The notes beneath the pieces were generated by a model that had not been told where the DNA came from, searched no databases, and saw only the letters and a list, made by a program, of their open reading frames with translations. Shown piece after piece: positions 33,374 to 41,790 of a DNA stretch of 64,000 nucleotides. Each line of letters starts with the position of its first letter. The first letter of the stretch is position 1. Where the stretch lies: contig JAHLLQ010000002.1 of the NCBI GenBank assembly GCA_020444065.1, positions 682,001-746,000 of the forward strand. The letters run 5' to 3'. Source of the DNA: a bacterium (GTDB lineage Bacteria; Sumerlaeota; Sumerlaeia; SLMS01; JAHLLQ01). The position numbers were made by a program, and so were the translations under genes.

Positions 33374-34009
33374 CTACTCGCGATACGGATAAGCGCGCAC
33401 GAAGCGAGCCTTCATCCGCTGGGGGAAAGCAAAGATGAGGCGGGTCGTGAGCCAGAAGGCAGTGATTACCAAGGGAAAAGCCAGGATTTCCCCGAGTTTC
33501 GTCGAGATAACACTCCACAACAACATGGACAGCAGAGCCCAGGGCAAAAGAACCAAGACGACGGCCGGCGAAGACAGCAGAATGGCGACAGGCTCCGTCC
33601 GATGCGGCAAATCCTGATTCTTCTCGCACGCCTGCGCGCAGTTCCATGCGATGATCCCCCAACAGACAGGAAGAGCAGGAAGGAGGCAGATGGAACCCAT
33701 CAGGATGGGACCGAGGAACGCGTTGAAGGCACGCAGTAGAATTCCCTCAGAAATCCCTGCCATTGCCAGGAAGATGAGCGAGTAGATCGCGATCAAACCC
33801 CCTCCGACCACAACAGCGGGTAGCATGATGGAACGCCTGATCGTCTTCCGTAGCCGCTCCTTCAGATCGGCCTCATTGTCTGCGCACGCCATGGTGACGT
33901 CGCGGCGGCGCGTCGGTTGAACCTCTCGGCGCAGGCCGTGGCAGGAAATTGCTGCGAACGCCGTCAGCGTTCCGATCCATACAACGAAGAATATGATCGC
34001 GCTGCCCAT
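33374..34009 (-). CDS. Membrane protein of unknown function, paralogue 2
   Basis: 211 residues, same topology and landmarks as its neighbour: CHGLRREVQPTRRRDVTMA near residue 24, LPHRTEPVAILLSSPA in the middle, FVRAYPYRE at the end. The two genes lie 9 bases apart in the same direction and surely form one unit; this copy is first. It is divergent from the PilZ gene at 34172. Apart from the shared motifs the paralogues are well diverged, so the duplication is old. Confidence 0.7.
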   Translation of the reverse strand: MGSAIIFFVVWIGTLTAFAAISCHGLRREVQPTRRRDVTMACADNEADLKERLRKTIRRSIMLPAVVVGGGLIAIYSLIFLAMAGISEGILLRAFNAFLGPILMGSICLLPALPVCWGIIAWNCAQACEKNQDLPHRTEPVAILLSSPAVVLVLLPWALLSMLLWSVISTKLGEILAFPLVITAFWLTTRLIFAFPQRMKARFVRAYPYRE

Positions 34010-34171
34010 CTCCGCGCTCCTCGACTCTGTCTACACCCATTGCTCCAGGGCGCCACCCAAAATCCACGCGCGTTTTTCACTGTTGTCCGTTTTCTTCTTG
34101 GTCCCAACTGCTCGCTCGACTACAACGAAACAGAATCGAAGTCTCGCTGTCGGAAGGAGCCTCCTCGCCCC

Positions 34172-34612
34172 ATGTCCTCTCCCGAACGTCGTCGCCTCCC
34201 ACGAGTCCGTTGCCGCTTTCGCGCTGAGCTCTACATCCTCTTTCCAGAGGAGACATTCCGCCCGATCCCCTACATGTGCCAGGTTGCAGACGTTTCACAG
34301 TCCGGGATGAAAGTTCAGGTTCCGAACCTTCCCCAGGACCAGTATCGGCTCCTGCTTACCTCTGTTCGGTTCGCACGAATCATCGTTCGGGGCGGCGAGC
34401 GGAAGGCGAAAGTCTATTGTCGGATCGTGTGGATCGGCGAGCGGAAGGACTCTGACGGACGGGGATTTCACGAGCTGGGGCTCTTTTTCGAGAAGAACGA
34501 ACGGAACACCCAGCCCGACATCCAGTTCATCGTTGAGCGGGCCCGAGAGGCTGGAAACGCCGATTCCGGCGAGCTATCGCCCCACCAGACATTCCCGGAA
34601 GGCGATGAATAA
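34172..34612 (+). CDS. PilZ domain protein 1
   Basis: 146 residues; a single PilZ domain, the usual receptor for cyclic di-GMP. The N-terminal arginine motif (ERRRLPRVRCRF) and DVSQSGMKV fit the two ligand-binding motifs RxxxR and D/NxSxxG. The rest follows the domain (KVYCRIVWIGE, HELGLFFE). No attached output domain, so it probably acts by binding a partner. ATG 34172 is preceded by GGAAGGAG with a somewhat long spacing of 12. A second PilZ gene follows. Confidence 0.85.
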   Translation: MSSPERRRLPRVRCRFRAELYILFPEETFRPIPYMCQVADVSQSGMKVQVPNLPQDQYRLLLTSVRFARIIVRGGERKAKVYCRIVWIGERKDSDGRGFHELGLFFEKNERNTQPDIQFIVERAREAGNADSGELSPHQTFPEGDE

Positions 34613-34673
34613 GCGCTTCAACACCGCGCGCGGGTCGATTTTCGTCGGTTTTTCACAATTCCCCTAAATTCCC

Positions 34674-34696
34674 GAATTGACCGGCCCGGTCAATTC
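34674..34696. promoter_or_regulatory. Palindromic operator candidate upstream of the second PilZ gene
   Basis: Perfect 11-bp inverted arms (GAATTGACCGG / CCGGTCAATTC) around a single C. TTGACC within the left arm could be a -35, with TAGGAA (34700) as -10. No T run follows, so a terminator is unlikely. Confidence 0.5.
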
Positions 34697-34708
34697 GGAT
34701 AGGAATTA

Positions 34709-34723
34709 GACCATAAATTGGTC
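34709..34723. promoter_or_regulatory. Second inverted repeat before the PilZ gene
   Basis: GACCA and TGGTC flank TAAAT, just after the putative -10. With the larger palindrome 13 bases upstream it gives two symmetrical sites around one promoter. Confidence 0.35.
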
Positions 34724-34807
34724 CGGTATTCGCACGTGTGGTTGTGCATGAGGCGTTTTGTCGATACCTGCGCCTCGCCGGCCAAGGCCGAAGGAGTACA
34801 CTTCGAC

Positions 34808-35215
34808 ATGAGCCAGAGTAACCGTCGCACCCACCTACGCGAAACGTGCCTGCTGCCCGCTCAACTGGCTTATCTGCAACCAGGGGGCGAGCTGCGTCCC
34901 CACACCTTCCTCGTCATGATGTCCGATGTTTCCACTGCCGGGGCGCGTTTGCGCTGCCCGACCGGCGCTGAAAACTGGATGCCACGCGAAGGAGGTATCG
35001 CCCTCCTGACGCTCGGCGATGGTGCATGTCTGCACCAGATTTCCTGCCGAGTCGTCTGGCGTTCTCCGCGCAATCCGGATCAGGGACGCAAGTACGATGA
35101 ACTGGGGATCGCTTTCGATATTCGCGATCCATCATCGCAACGAAGCGCAGAATATGTGCTGACTCGTGGACGCCAATCCACACCGCGCCCCATCACGCCT
35201 TACGCACACACTTGA
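34808..35215 (+). CDS. PilZ domain protein 2
   Basis: 135 residues; a second stand-alone PilZ domain. The N-terminal SNRRTHLRETCLLPAQL gives the RxxxR-type motif, and MMSDVSTAGARLRC the DxSxxG motif. The C-terminal half has CRVVWRSPRN and YDELGIAFD as in its neighbour. The start is set at ATG 34808 behind AAGGAG; an upstream TTG at 34718 would add a stretch without family similarity. It has its own promoter region with two inverted repeats, so it is probably regulated apart from the first PilZ gene. Confidence 0.82.
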   Translation: MSQSNRRTHLRETCLLPAQLAYLQPGGELRPHTFLVMMSDVSTAGARLRCPTGAENWMPREGGIALLTLGDGACLHQISCRVVWRSPRNPDQGRKYDELGIAFDIRDPSSQRSAEYVLTRGRQSTPRPITPYAHT

Positions 35216-35282
35216 GGCTCGACAACAGACCCCCTGACGGGCCACCGTCCCACGGCATCCAACCGTAGGCGGGAGCACGGTC

Positions 35283-36428
35283 GTGACCATTGGGGATCGT
35301 CTTTCCATTGCAGTGTTCAACACGGCCCATCGCTGGATCGGCGAGGCGGCCGGGACGGATCTGCTTGCGCGCGAGTTGGCCGATCGCGGTCACCGCGTGC
35401 GCATGGTCGTTCCGAACCGTGGTTGGCTCTCGAAGAACCTGCGCGAGACGACCTATCCGATCATGCGCGTGCCCTGGCGTCTCGCCGGTGGCAGGGGAGC
35501 AAATCGCCCGCGTCAGTACCGCGCCGTGGCACGCTTCCTTCGCAAGTTCCGCCCGGACATCATCCATGTCGGTCGCGGTAAGGAGCACTGGTGCGTGGCG
35601 CTGGTCCGCCCGTTCGCGACGCCCTCCAGCCGGATTGTTCGGACGCGTCATGTTGTTCTGCCGATGAAGCAGAGCGTTGCGAACCGGTGGCTCTTCCGCC
35701 GATGTACGGACGGAGTCACGGCCGTCTCGCAGGCGGCTTTCTCCGGCCTGGGAGACTTGGGCGACTGGCTGCCTGATTCACGCCGTCGGGTCGTTCTTGG
35801 TGCCGTCGATACAACGCGATTTCGGCCGGATCGGCGCGATCCGGAACTGCGCGCCTCGTTGGGCGCTCCGGGCGACGAGATTCTGATCGGGTGCCTGGGC
35901 CGCTGGCAGCGCATCAAGGGCCACGACATCTTCCTGCCCGCCGTTGCGCGTGTAGCGGCTCGCCATCCCAATGTTCGAGTCGTCGTCGCGGGCCGCAAAA
36001 TCACATTAGATCATCCGCGCCAACGTGAGTTACATCAACAATCCGGCTTGGGCGACCGCGCCCACTTCCTCGGGATGCTGGACGATGCCGCACCACTTGT
36101 CGCCTCGTTGGACATCGGGGTGATCGCTTCCCGCGGCAGCGAGGGATTCAGCCGAATTGCCGCCGAGTACGCCGCCAGTCGCGTTGCTATTGTCGCGACC
36201 CGCGTTGGAGCACTTCCGGAGATTTTCGACGATGGCGAAACAGGCCTTCTCGTTCCGCCCGAGAACGTGGATGCGATGGAAGAAGCTCTCGAGCGCGCCG
36301 TCGCCGATGTGGAACTTCGCAGGCGTCTGACTGACCAGGCCCACGAGCGTCTTGTTCCGATGTTCTCTCCCGCGCGCATGGCCGAGGAAATCGAGGCGCT
36401 CTACTACGAGACGCTCGCCGCACGATGA
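35283..36428 (+). CDS. Glycosyltransferase, GT4 family
   Basis: 381 residues, GT-B fold. The C-terminal nucleotide-sugar domain has IGCLGRWQRIKGHDIFLPA and the EX7E-type motif region EGFSRIAAEYAASRVAIVATRVGALPEIF, hallmarks of GT4. It lacks signal peptide and membrane helices and is probably peripheral at the cytoplasmic membrane. GTG start. The debranching enzyme gene follows closely, suggesting alpha-glucan or glycogen work, though a cell-envelope role is equally common for GT4 enzymes. Confidence 0.85.
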   Translation: MTIGDRLSIAVFNTAHRWIGEAAGTDLLARELADRGHRVRMVVPNRGWLSKNLRETTYPIMRVPWRLAGGRGANRPRQYRAVARFLRKFRPDIIHVGRGKEHWCVALVRPFATPSSRIVRTRHVVLPMKQSVANRWLFRRCTDGVTAVSQAAFSGLGDLGDWLPDSRRRVVLGAVDTTRFRPDRRDPELRASLGAPGDEILIGCLGRWQRIKGHDIFLPAVARVAARHPNVRVVVAGRKITLDHPRQRELHQQSGLGDRAHFLGMLDDAAPLVASLDIGVIASRGSEGFSRIAAEYAASRVAIVATRVGALPEIFDDGETGLLVPPENVDAMEEALERAVADVELRRRLTDQAHERLVPMFSPARMAEEIEALYYETLAAR

Positions 36429-36538
36429 CGCATGGGCGGCGCGAACGCCCAACAACCCCCACTCGCCCCTTGCGCTGCCCGCCCGTGTCCGTTTCCCTGA
36501 AGGGGAATGTGCGAAGAACACACCCAGGTGATCTGAAC

Positions 36539-38458
36539 ATGACGAAACGCGAATGGCTGGAACCAAATGGCAGTGGCGGCTTTGCGTGCGGGACGGAGCA
36601 CGGCGAGATTCAGCGCTTCTGGCACGGCCTGCTCTGGGTCGCTCGCAAACCACCCACGGCACGCGTGCGTCTCGTTGCGGGACTTGAGGAGTATGCCCTC
36701 GGCGATGACGATAAGCGCATCGCGCTGACGGATACTCTGCAGGGGACCGAGTGGTCAGATCCTGAACTGGAGGCCACTTTCTACGCGCATCCGTTTGCTA
36801 CGTGGACCTGGCCGCTGCCGGGCGGGGGGACGCTCGTAAAGCGCGTCTTCATGCCGCGCTTCAGCGATGCCGTTGTCGTCCAGTACGAACTCGACGGCGA
36901 AGTCCACGGGTCCAAGTCGCAGACTCTCGAACTGCGTCCGATACTTGGGCACGATCCCGGAGTGAAGAAGTGGCCAAAGGCTGGCAAACTCGGTTCCATC
37001 GATGGCACGACCCTCAAGGTCGTGTCTGCGTCCCAACTAATCGCGGGCGACGCACAGACCGAAGGACCATTCGCCGTCGTGCACGCGATTGAGGCGGACT
37101 GTGAAGAGAACGCTGTCGGAGACCTCTGGAAAGCGCCATCGTTCCGCTTCACCGTTGAGCCCGACATGCCGACGTGGATCGTGTTTACCAGCAAGAAGCC
37201 CGACTTCGAACCCGCCGAGGCGTTCCACCAGGAACGCTCGCGCCGCGCGCAGTTGGAAATTCCTGGCCTCTCCGGCTCGGACTTGTTGACTGCTTCGCAG
37301 CGCAACAGCCTGGCGAAGGCCGCGGACGATTGCGTCGTTCGTCGCCACGATGGGCGTTATACCATCCTGGCCGGCTATCCTTGGTTCACGGACTGGGGAC
37401 GCGATACGATGATCTCTCTCACCGGGCTTTGCCTGCTGCCGTATCGGTTCGAGGATGCGCGTTCGATCATCTCGCACTTCCTCGACCACGCGAACAAGGG
37501 GATCATCCCTAACCTCTTTCCCGAGGAAGGCGGCGACGAGCCCCAGTTCAATACGATCGACGGGACGCTGTGGCTCTTCGAAGCGGCGTTCCGCTACGCG
37601 CGGGCAACCGGTGACTGGTACTTCATCAAGGACAACCTGGATAAGCTTGCCGACATCATTCGGTGGCATCGCGAGGGGACACACTTCGGGATCAAGGTCG
37701 ATCGCGACGGATTGCTTCGCGGCGGCGATCCGGGCAGTCAGTTGACCTGGATGGATGTGAAGGTGAACGGGGAAGTTCCGACGCCGCGCCATGGCAAGCC
37801 GGTCGAAATCCAGGGCCTCTGGTACAACGCGCTGACATTGCTCGCGGACGCTGAGTTCGAGCTCGGCATCGGCGGCGAGACCGTGGCCGAGTGGCGCGTG
37901 ATGGCCGAGCGCTGCCGCAGCGCCTTCGCCTCCCGTTTCTTGATCGATGGAGCCGATCACCTGGCCGATGTTGTCGATCGTGACGGGCCGGGCACGCGGG
38001 ACGAAACGATCCGCCCCAATATGATCATCCCGTTCGGCCTGACAAACAACATCATCCCGTCCTATCACCGCGCGAATGTACTTCGAGCTGCGGCACATAA
38101 GCTCTTGACTCCCAGGGGTCTGCGAACGCTCGATCCGGATCATCCAAACTATCATGGGATCTATTGCGGCGATCGCCTGGCGCGTGATCGGGCCTACCAT
38201 CAGGGCACCGCATGGATGTGGTTGTTGGCGCCGTACCTGGCCGGCGTGCACTCCGAAGGCGATCGTGTTCGTGAACTCCGGTCCGCTGTTCCAGGCCTGA
38301 TCCGCGAGCTTCTGGAGCATTTCCACAACGAAGGCTGCATGGAAAGCTGCTCCGAAATCTTCGACGCGGATGCGCCCCATAAACCGCGGGGCTGTTTTGC
38401 CCAGGCGTGGTCCGTCGCGGCCCTCGTCGAGGTCCTGACGCACGACTGGAAGCGCTGA
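36539..38458 (+). CDS. Glycogen debranching enzyme (amylo-alpha-1,6-glucosidase, GH133-type)
   Basis: 639 residues. It starts with the family signature EWLEPNGSGGFACGTE and RFWHGLLWVA. The C-terminal (alpha/alpha)6 domain has AGYPWFTDWGRDTMISL, GIIPNLFPEEG, NTIDGTLWLFEA and the closing CSEIFDADAPHKPRGCFAQAW. Such proteins remove alpha-1,6-linked glucose branches from glycogen-like polymers. The ATG at 36539 is preferred (AGGTGA upstream, family-typical N-terminus). An in-frame ATG at 36425 overlapping the previous stop would add an Arg/Pro-rich stretch that looks untranslated. Confidence 0.9.
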   Translation: MTKREWLEPNGSGGFACGTEHGEIQRFWHGLLWVARKPPTARVRLVAGLEEYALGDDDKRIALTDTLQGTEWSDPELEATFYAHPFATWTWPLPGGGTLVKRVFMPRFSDAVVVQYELDGEVHGSKSQTLELRPILGHDPGVKKWPKAGKLGSIDGTTLKVVSASQLIAGDAQTEGPFAVVHAIEADCEENAVGDLWKAPSFRFTVEPDMPTWIVFTSKKPDFEPAEAFHQERSRRAQLEIPGLSGSDLLTASQRNSLAKAADDCVVRRHDGRYTILAGYPWFTDWGRDTMISLTGLCLLPYRFEDARSIISHFLDHANKGIIPNLFPEEGGDEPQFNTIDGTLWLFEAAFRYARATGDWYFIKDNLDKLADIIRWHREGTHFGIKVDRDGLLRGGDPGSQLTWMDVKVNGEVPTPRHGKPVEIQGLWYNALTLLADAEFELGIGGETVAEWRVMAERCRSAFASRFLIDGADHLADVVDRDGPGTRDETIRPNMIIPFGLTNNIIPSYHRANVLRAAAHKLLTPRGLRTLDPDHPNYHGIYCGDRLARDRAYHQGTAWMWLLAPYLAGVHSEGDRVRELRSAVPGLIRELLEHFHNEGCMESCSEIFDADAPHKPRGCFAQAWSVAALVEVLTHDWKR

Positions 38459-38630
38459 GAAAAGCCACACGCTAGCGACACGTGTCTCTTCTTGCCTGAA
38501 CCTTTGGATCCATTTGCCTTACGGGCAGGGATTTTTAGGGGCGGAAATAGTTTGCATCGGACAGCCCGGTTGTGCTCCAATCAATGACTGCACCGTGAGT
38601 ATTTCGATCCCCGCTGACGACCTGGTGAAG

Positions 38631-39458
38631 ATGACGAAGCAGCCACCGCCTGAAGAGGCATTCCGCAACGATTTGCGCGAACTCCTGCAGAAAGTCGCAC
38701 AGGGAGACTACAACCCCGAATCCGCCGTGGACCAGGTTCGCGACCTGATGGTCAAGGATCTCGGTTACGCGAAGGTGGACACGCACCGGCTCGCCCGTCG
38801 GGGACGTCCGGAAGCCATTTTCGGCCAGGGCAAGACCGCCGCGCAGATCATCGACATCGCAGAGGCACTCGTGCAGGCCGGGCAGAATGTCCTGGTTACG
38901 CGGCTGAATCCTGGAAAGCTGGATGAAGTCGCGGAGGCATTCCGGGGCTGGAAGGCCCAGCGAAACGACCGGGCGCGCACGTTGCTGGTCACTGTCAATG
39001 AACCACCTCGCAAGAGCGGCACTGTGGGTGTGGTTTGCGCCGGCACGACGGACATTCCCGTTGCGGAAGAGGCTGCTGTGACGGCCGAGGCGCTGGGAAG
39101 TCCCGTCGAGCGATTGTACGATGTGGGCGTTGCGGGGATTCATCGATTGTTGCGCCATCGCGAAGCACTGGAGCGCCTGCGCGTCCTCGTCGTCGCCGCA
39201 GGCATGGAGGGGGCACTTGCCTCCGTTGTGGGTGGGCTGGTGCGCGCACCGGTCATCGCAGTACCGACCAGCGTTGGGTACGGCGCCTCCTTCGGAGGGT
39301 TGGCGGCCCTGCTGGGAATGCTGAATAGCTGCGCGCCGGGAGTCTCTGTCGTGAATATCGACAACGGCTACGGCGCCGGTTACCTCGCCGACGTCATCAA
39401 TGAAATTGGCGAGGTTGAGGAAGACAAACCAAACGCACCATCCGGAGAATCGATCTGA
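38631..39458 (+). CDS. larB: LarB, nickel-pincer cofactor biosynthesis
   Basis: 275 residues. LarB carboxylates and hydrolyses nicotinic acid adenine dinucleotide to the pyridinium biscarboxylate mononucleotide, the first step to the nickel-pincer cofactor of lactate racemase and related enzymes. Visible: the N-terminal helical region (RELLQKVAQGDYNPE), GRPEAIFGQGKTAAQII, and the PurE-like domain (GVVCAGTTDIPVAEEAA, AAGMEGALASVVGGL, VIAVPTSVGYG). ATG 38631 gives the typical N-terminus; upstream GTG and TTG codons are less likely. larC, larE and larA are not in the window. Its stop shares bases with the next gene's start. Confidence 0.9.
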   Translation: MTKQPPPEEAFRNDLRELLQKVAQGDYNPESAVDQVRDLMVKDLGYAKVDTHRLARRGRPEAIFGQGKTAAQIIDIAEALVQAGQNVLVTRLNPGKLDEVAEAFRGWKAQRNDRARTLLVTVNEPPRKSGTVGVVCAGTTDIPVAEEAAVTAEALGSPVERLYDVGVAGIHRLLRHREALERLRVLVVAAGMEGALASVVGGLVRAPVIAVPTSVGYGASFGGLAALLGMLNSCAPGVSVVNIDNGYGAGYLADVINEIGEVEEDKPNAPSGESI

Positions 39459-39748
39459 TGGATATGGCGCGCGTGATCGGAACACTGTGGTGTTCCGTCA
39501 AGGACCCGGCACTCGACAATCTGCGACTTGCAATCGTTCAGCCGATCAATCATCGGCTCGAGGACATGGGTTCGCCTGCCGTTGCAATCGACCAGCTTAA
39601 TCGCTCCGAAGGCGAACTGGTCTACATCGTTCGCAGTGGCGATGCGATGTTTGCACACTACGGCACGCACTACGCGCCGACGGACTGTGCCATTGCCGGC
39701 ATCGTTGATTCGTTGAACGTCGAGGGCATGGAAGGTAATTCGACATGA
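39458..39748 (+). CDS. EutN/CcmL microcompartment vertex protein 1
   Basis: 96 residues; a single EutN/CcmL domain (MARVIGTLWCSVKDPAL, AVAIDQLNRSEGELVYIV, IAGIVDSLNVEG), which forms pentamers that cap the vertices of bacterial microcompartment shells. The start overlaps the larB stop (TGATG) and the end overlaps the next gene (ATGA), so expression is tightly coupled. It is clearly diverged from the following EutN protein. No hexameric shell gene (BMC domain) is in the window. Confidence 0.88.
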   Translation: MDMARVIGTLWCSVKDPALDNLRLAIVQPINHRLEDMGSPAVAIDQLNRSEGELVYIVRSGDAMFAHYGTHYAPTDCAIAGIVDSLNVEGMEGNST

Positions 39749-40047
39749 GAGTCGCCCGCGTAGTGGGGAACCTTGTTTCTACGTTCAAACTCCCCGCCTA
39801 CGAGACCCGCAAGCTGATGGTTGTCGAGGAACTGGGGCTGGATCACGAGCCCCTGGGCAAAGTGACGATGGCCATCGACTACGTGGGTGCCGGCCCCGGG
39901 GACACAGTTCTCGTCGGCGCCGCACCGGGCCTGGCATCGCTGGTCTTTCACGTCGAACGCGCACCCATCAACGACTTGATCATGGGAATCGTCGATCGGG
40001 TCGACTCCGGTGGAGTACACGAGGCATACGGGAACAGTGTTCGATAA
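39745..40047 (+). CDS. EutN/CcmL microcompartment vertex protein 2
   Basis: 100 residues; a second EutN/CcmL domain with the fuller consensus: VARVVGNLVSTFKLPAYE, MAIDYVGAGPGDTVLVG, INDLIMGIVDRVD. The AIDYVGAGxGDxV segment closely resembles CcmL. ATGA overlap with the previous gene. Two unlike vertex proteins side by side suggest hetero-vertices or a role outside a classical shell. Confidence 0.9.
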   Translation: MRVARVVGNLVSTFKLPAYETRKLMVVEELGLDHEPLGKVTMAIDYVGAGPGDTVLVGAAPGLASLVFHVERAPINDLIMGIVDRVDSGGVHEAYGNSVR

Positions 40048-41647
40048 AATCGATTTCTTGAGAAAAAAGACTCCTCCGCCGCTTCCCCCCGGCGCGAAGC
40101 CCTTCGATCAGGGCGCGATCGAGAAGATTCTCGGCACGCGCTGCGAGAAGGACTCGTTCGTCATCGTGGAAGATACGCGACGTTTCCTGGCTCCGGGTGT
40201 CAGTTGGCGACGCCGTCGCCTTGGGTGGTCCGACCATTTCACGGGCGAGGACATGGGTCTTTGCCTCAACGAGTTGCGCGTCGAGAGCGGCTTTCCGGCC
40301 AAGCTCCAGCCCAGCATTGCCATGGCCTATCCCGGGCTGCTGGACATCGATGCGATCGAGTATGCGTACTGGCAGACGCACTGGGCGGCCGGCGCGCTGC
40401 GCGGTCAATCCCCCGGGGAGAAAGAATCGCGCCTTTTCGTCAATATGCGCGCGCTGACTTGCTCGAAGTCCGGCGCTCCGCGCGGTCCGTGGGAAGATCT
40501 CGAAGCTCTTCAGCTCAGTGTCGATTCCGGCGAGTGGAACGACGATCTGCTCGATCTGATTCCCACGATGCAGCCAAGCCTGAGACGCTTCAACGGATCA
40601 CAGTTGGAGGTCGCGCGCTACCTGCCGGCCTATCCGCCCTCCTGGTCCGTCCAGGCAGATGCGAACGTGCTGGCGGCGACGAACGGCGGGTACTTCCTGA
40701 ATTTCCCCGAAGAATACGAGGACGATTTGAGCGCGCTGCATCAACCCATCGGCGCGTTGTATGCCGACGGGATGCTGCACATGCCTCCGTGGATCGAGCG
40801 TCCCTGCGCGGTGGAGTGGCGAGACGGCGTTCGCCGGATCGAAGTTCTCGGTCCGCAGAACCTGACAATGTGCGTGAATGATAACGGCGTATTCCAACTG
40901 GTCTCAGGCATTCAGGAGCCAGAAGCCGCCGCAACGGTGTGGCGCGAATTCGATGGCCCGATGCCGAGTGTCGAGCCTGGCGAACCGGTCGTCGACCTGG
41001 TGTTCTCGGGTACTGGACTCGCCAAGGTTGCCGCTCCGGGCACTGCTCATCCTCCCATCGGAGGGGCGATTGTACGCCTGATGGGCTCCCTGGCTGCTCC
41101 CTGGCAGGAGTGGCTGGATGATCCCGGGCGGGCGCCATTCCCGAAGTGGGAGCTTCGCCTGATCACTTCCCGCGACATGGCTCTCGACTGGGTGATGGCA
41201 TCCGGGCCGAAGTTGCTTTCAGACGGCCGCGTGCTTGACGCGGACGCATTGCTGTCGCCTTGGGCGGCGGGGGAGTTCCGCCCGAATGGCCCGCCACCGA
41301 GTCGCTATCCCTACGATGCCGATCGTACTCGCGGTCCCCGAACGGCCATTGGCCTGACGACCAGCGAAGACTGGGTGATTACCGTGATCGATGGACGGAC
41401 CGATATGGCTCACAGTGTGGGCCTGACACTGTGCGAGCTCGCCCGCCTGATGCATCACCTCGGCTGCTATCATTCGATGAACCTGGACGGCGGCGGCTCG
41501 AGCGTCATGGCGATCGAAGGCATCAGCCAGCTTGACCAGTTGAGGCCCGGCATTGCCAGTTCCGTCACGAACATCCCCTCCGACCCCGGATCGCGGGAAC
41601 GCATTCTGCCGGTGGCACTGACGGTCGTCAGCAACCCTGGAGGATGA
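40037..41647 (+). CDS. NAGPA-type phosphodiester glycosidase family protein
   Basis: The C-terminal half is a phosphodiester glycosidase (NAGPA) domain: NVLAATNGGYFLNF, GPRTAIGLTTSEDWVITVIDGR, and LCELARLMHHLGCYHSMNLDGGGSS. This family hydrolyses sugar-phosphodiester bonds. There is no signal peptide, unusual for a family that is mostly secreted. The protein starts with a short amphipathic stretch (VFDKIDFLRKK) and a Pro-rich linker (TPPPLPPGAKP). The GTG at 40037 is chosen; a GTG at 40010 in the same frame is also possible, and both overlap the EutN gene. About 537 residues; N-terminal half unassigned. Confidence 0.8.
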   Translation: MFDKIDFLRKKTPPPLPPGAKPFDQGAIEKILGTRCEKDSFVIVEDTRRFLAPGVSWRRRRLGWSDHFTGEDMGLCLNELRVESGFPAKLQPSIAMAYPGLLDIDAIEYAYWQTHWAAGALRGQSPGEKESRLFVNMRALTCSKSGAPRGPWEDLEALQLSVDSGEWNDDLLDLIPTMQPSLRRFNGSQLEVARYLPAYPPSWSVQADANVLAATNGGYFLNFPEEYEDDLSALHQPIGALYADGMLHMPPWIERPCAVEWRDGVRRIEVLGPQNLTMCVNDNGVFQLVSGIQEPEAAATVWREFDGPMPSVEPGEPVVDLVFSGTGLAKVAAPGTAHPPIGGAIVRLMGSLAAPWQEWLDDPGRAPFPKWELRLITSRDMALDWVMASGPKLLSDGRVLDADALLSPWAAGEFRPNGPPPSRYPYDADRTRGPRTAIGLTTSEDWVITVIDGRTDMAHSVGLTLCELARLMHHLGCYHSMNLDGGGSSVMAIEGISQLDQLRPGIASSVTNIPSDPGSRERILPVALTVVSNPGG

Positions 41648-41790
41648 TCATTCAGAGGGTTTCCGTGTTCTAGAAATCGGTTCCGGCTGGATTCCGGACC
41701 GGTCCCCCTTCATTTCCCCCCGAATTTTGGTTGATCCTAATGGCGCATGAGGGGGTTGGATAGACCGTTATTTTCTTGAGGAGACGCCCA

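Noticed and set aside
36425-36538. Earlier ATG of the debranching enzyme overlapping the glycosyltransferase stop
   Set aside because: The added 38 residues are Arg/Pro/Thr-rich and unlike the family; the ATG at 36539 begins just before the conserved EWLEPNG motif and has its own SD. Coupled initiation cannot be fully excluded.
38595-38630. GTG at 38595 as larB start
   Set aside because: It would add 12 residues before the conserved N-terminal helix; ATG 38631 gives the family-typical length, although the SD is weak for both.
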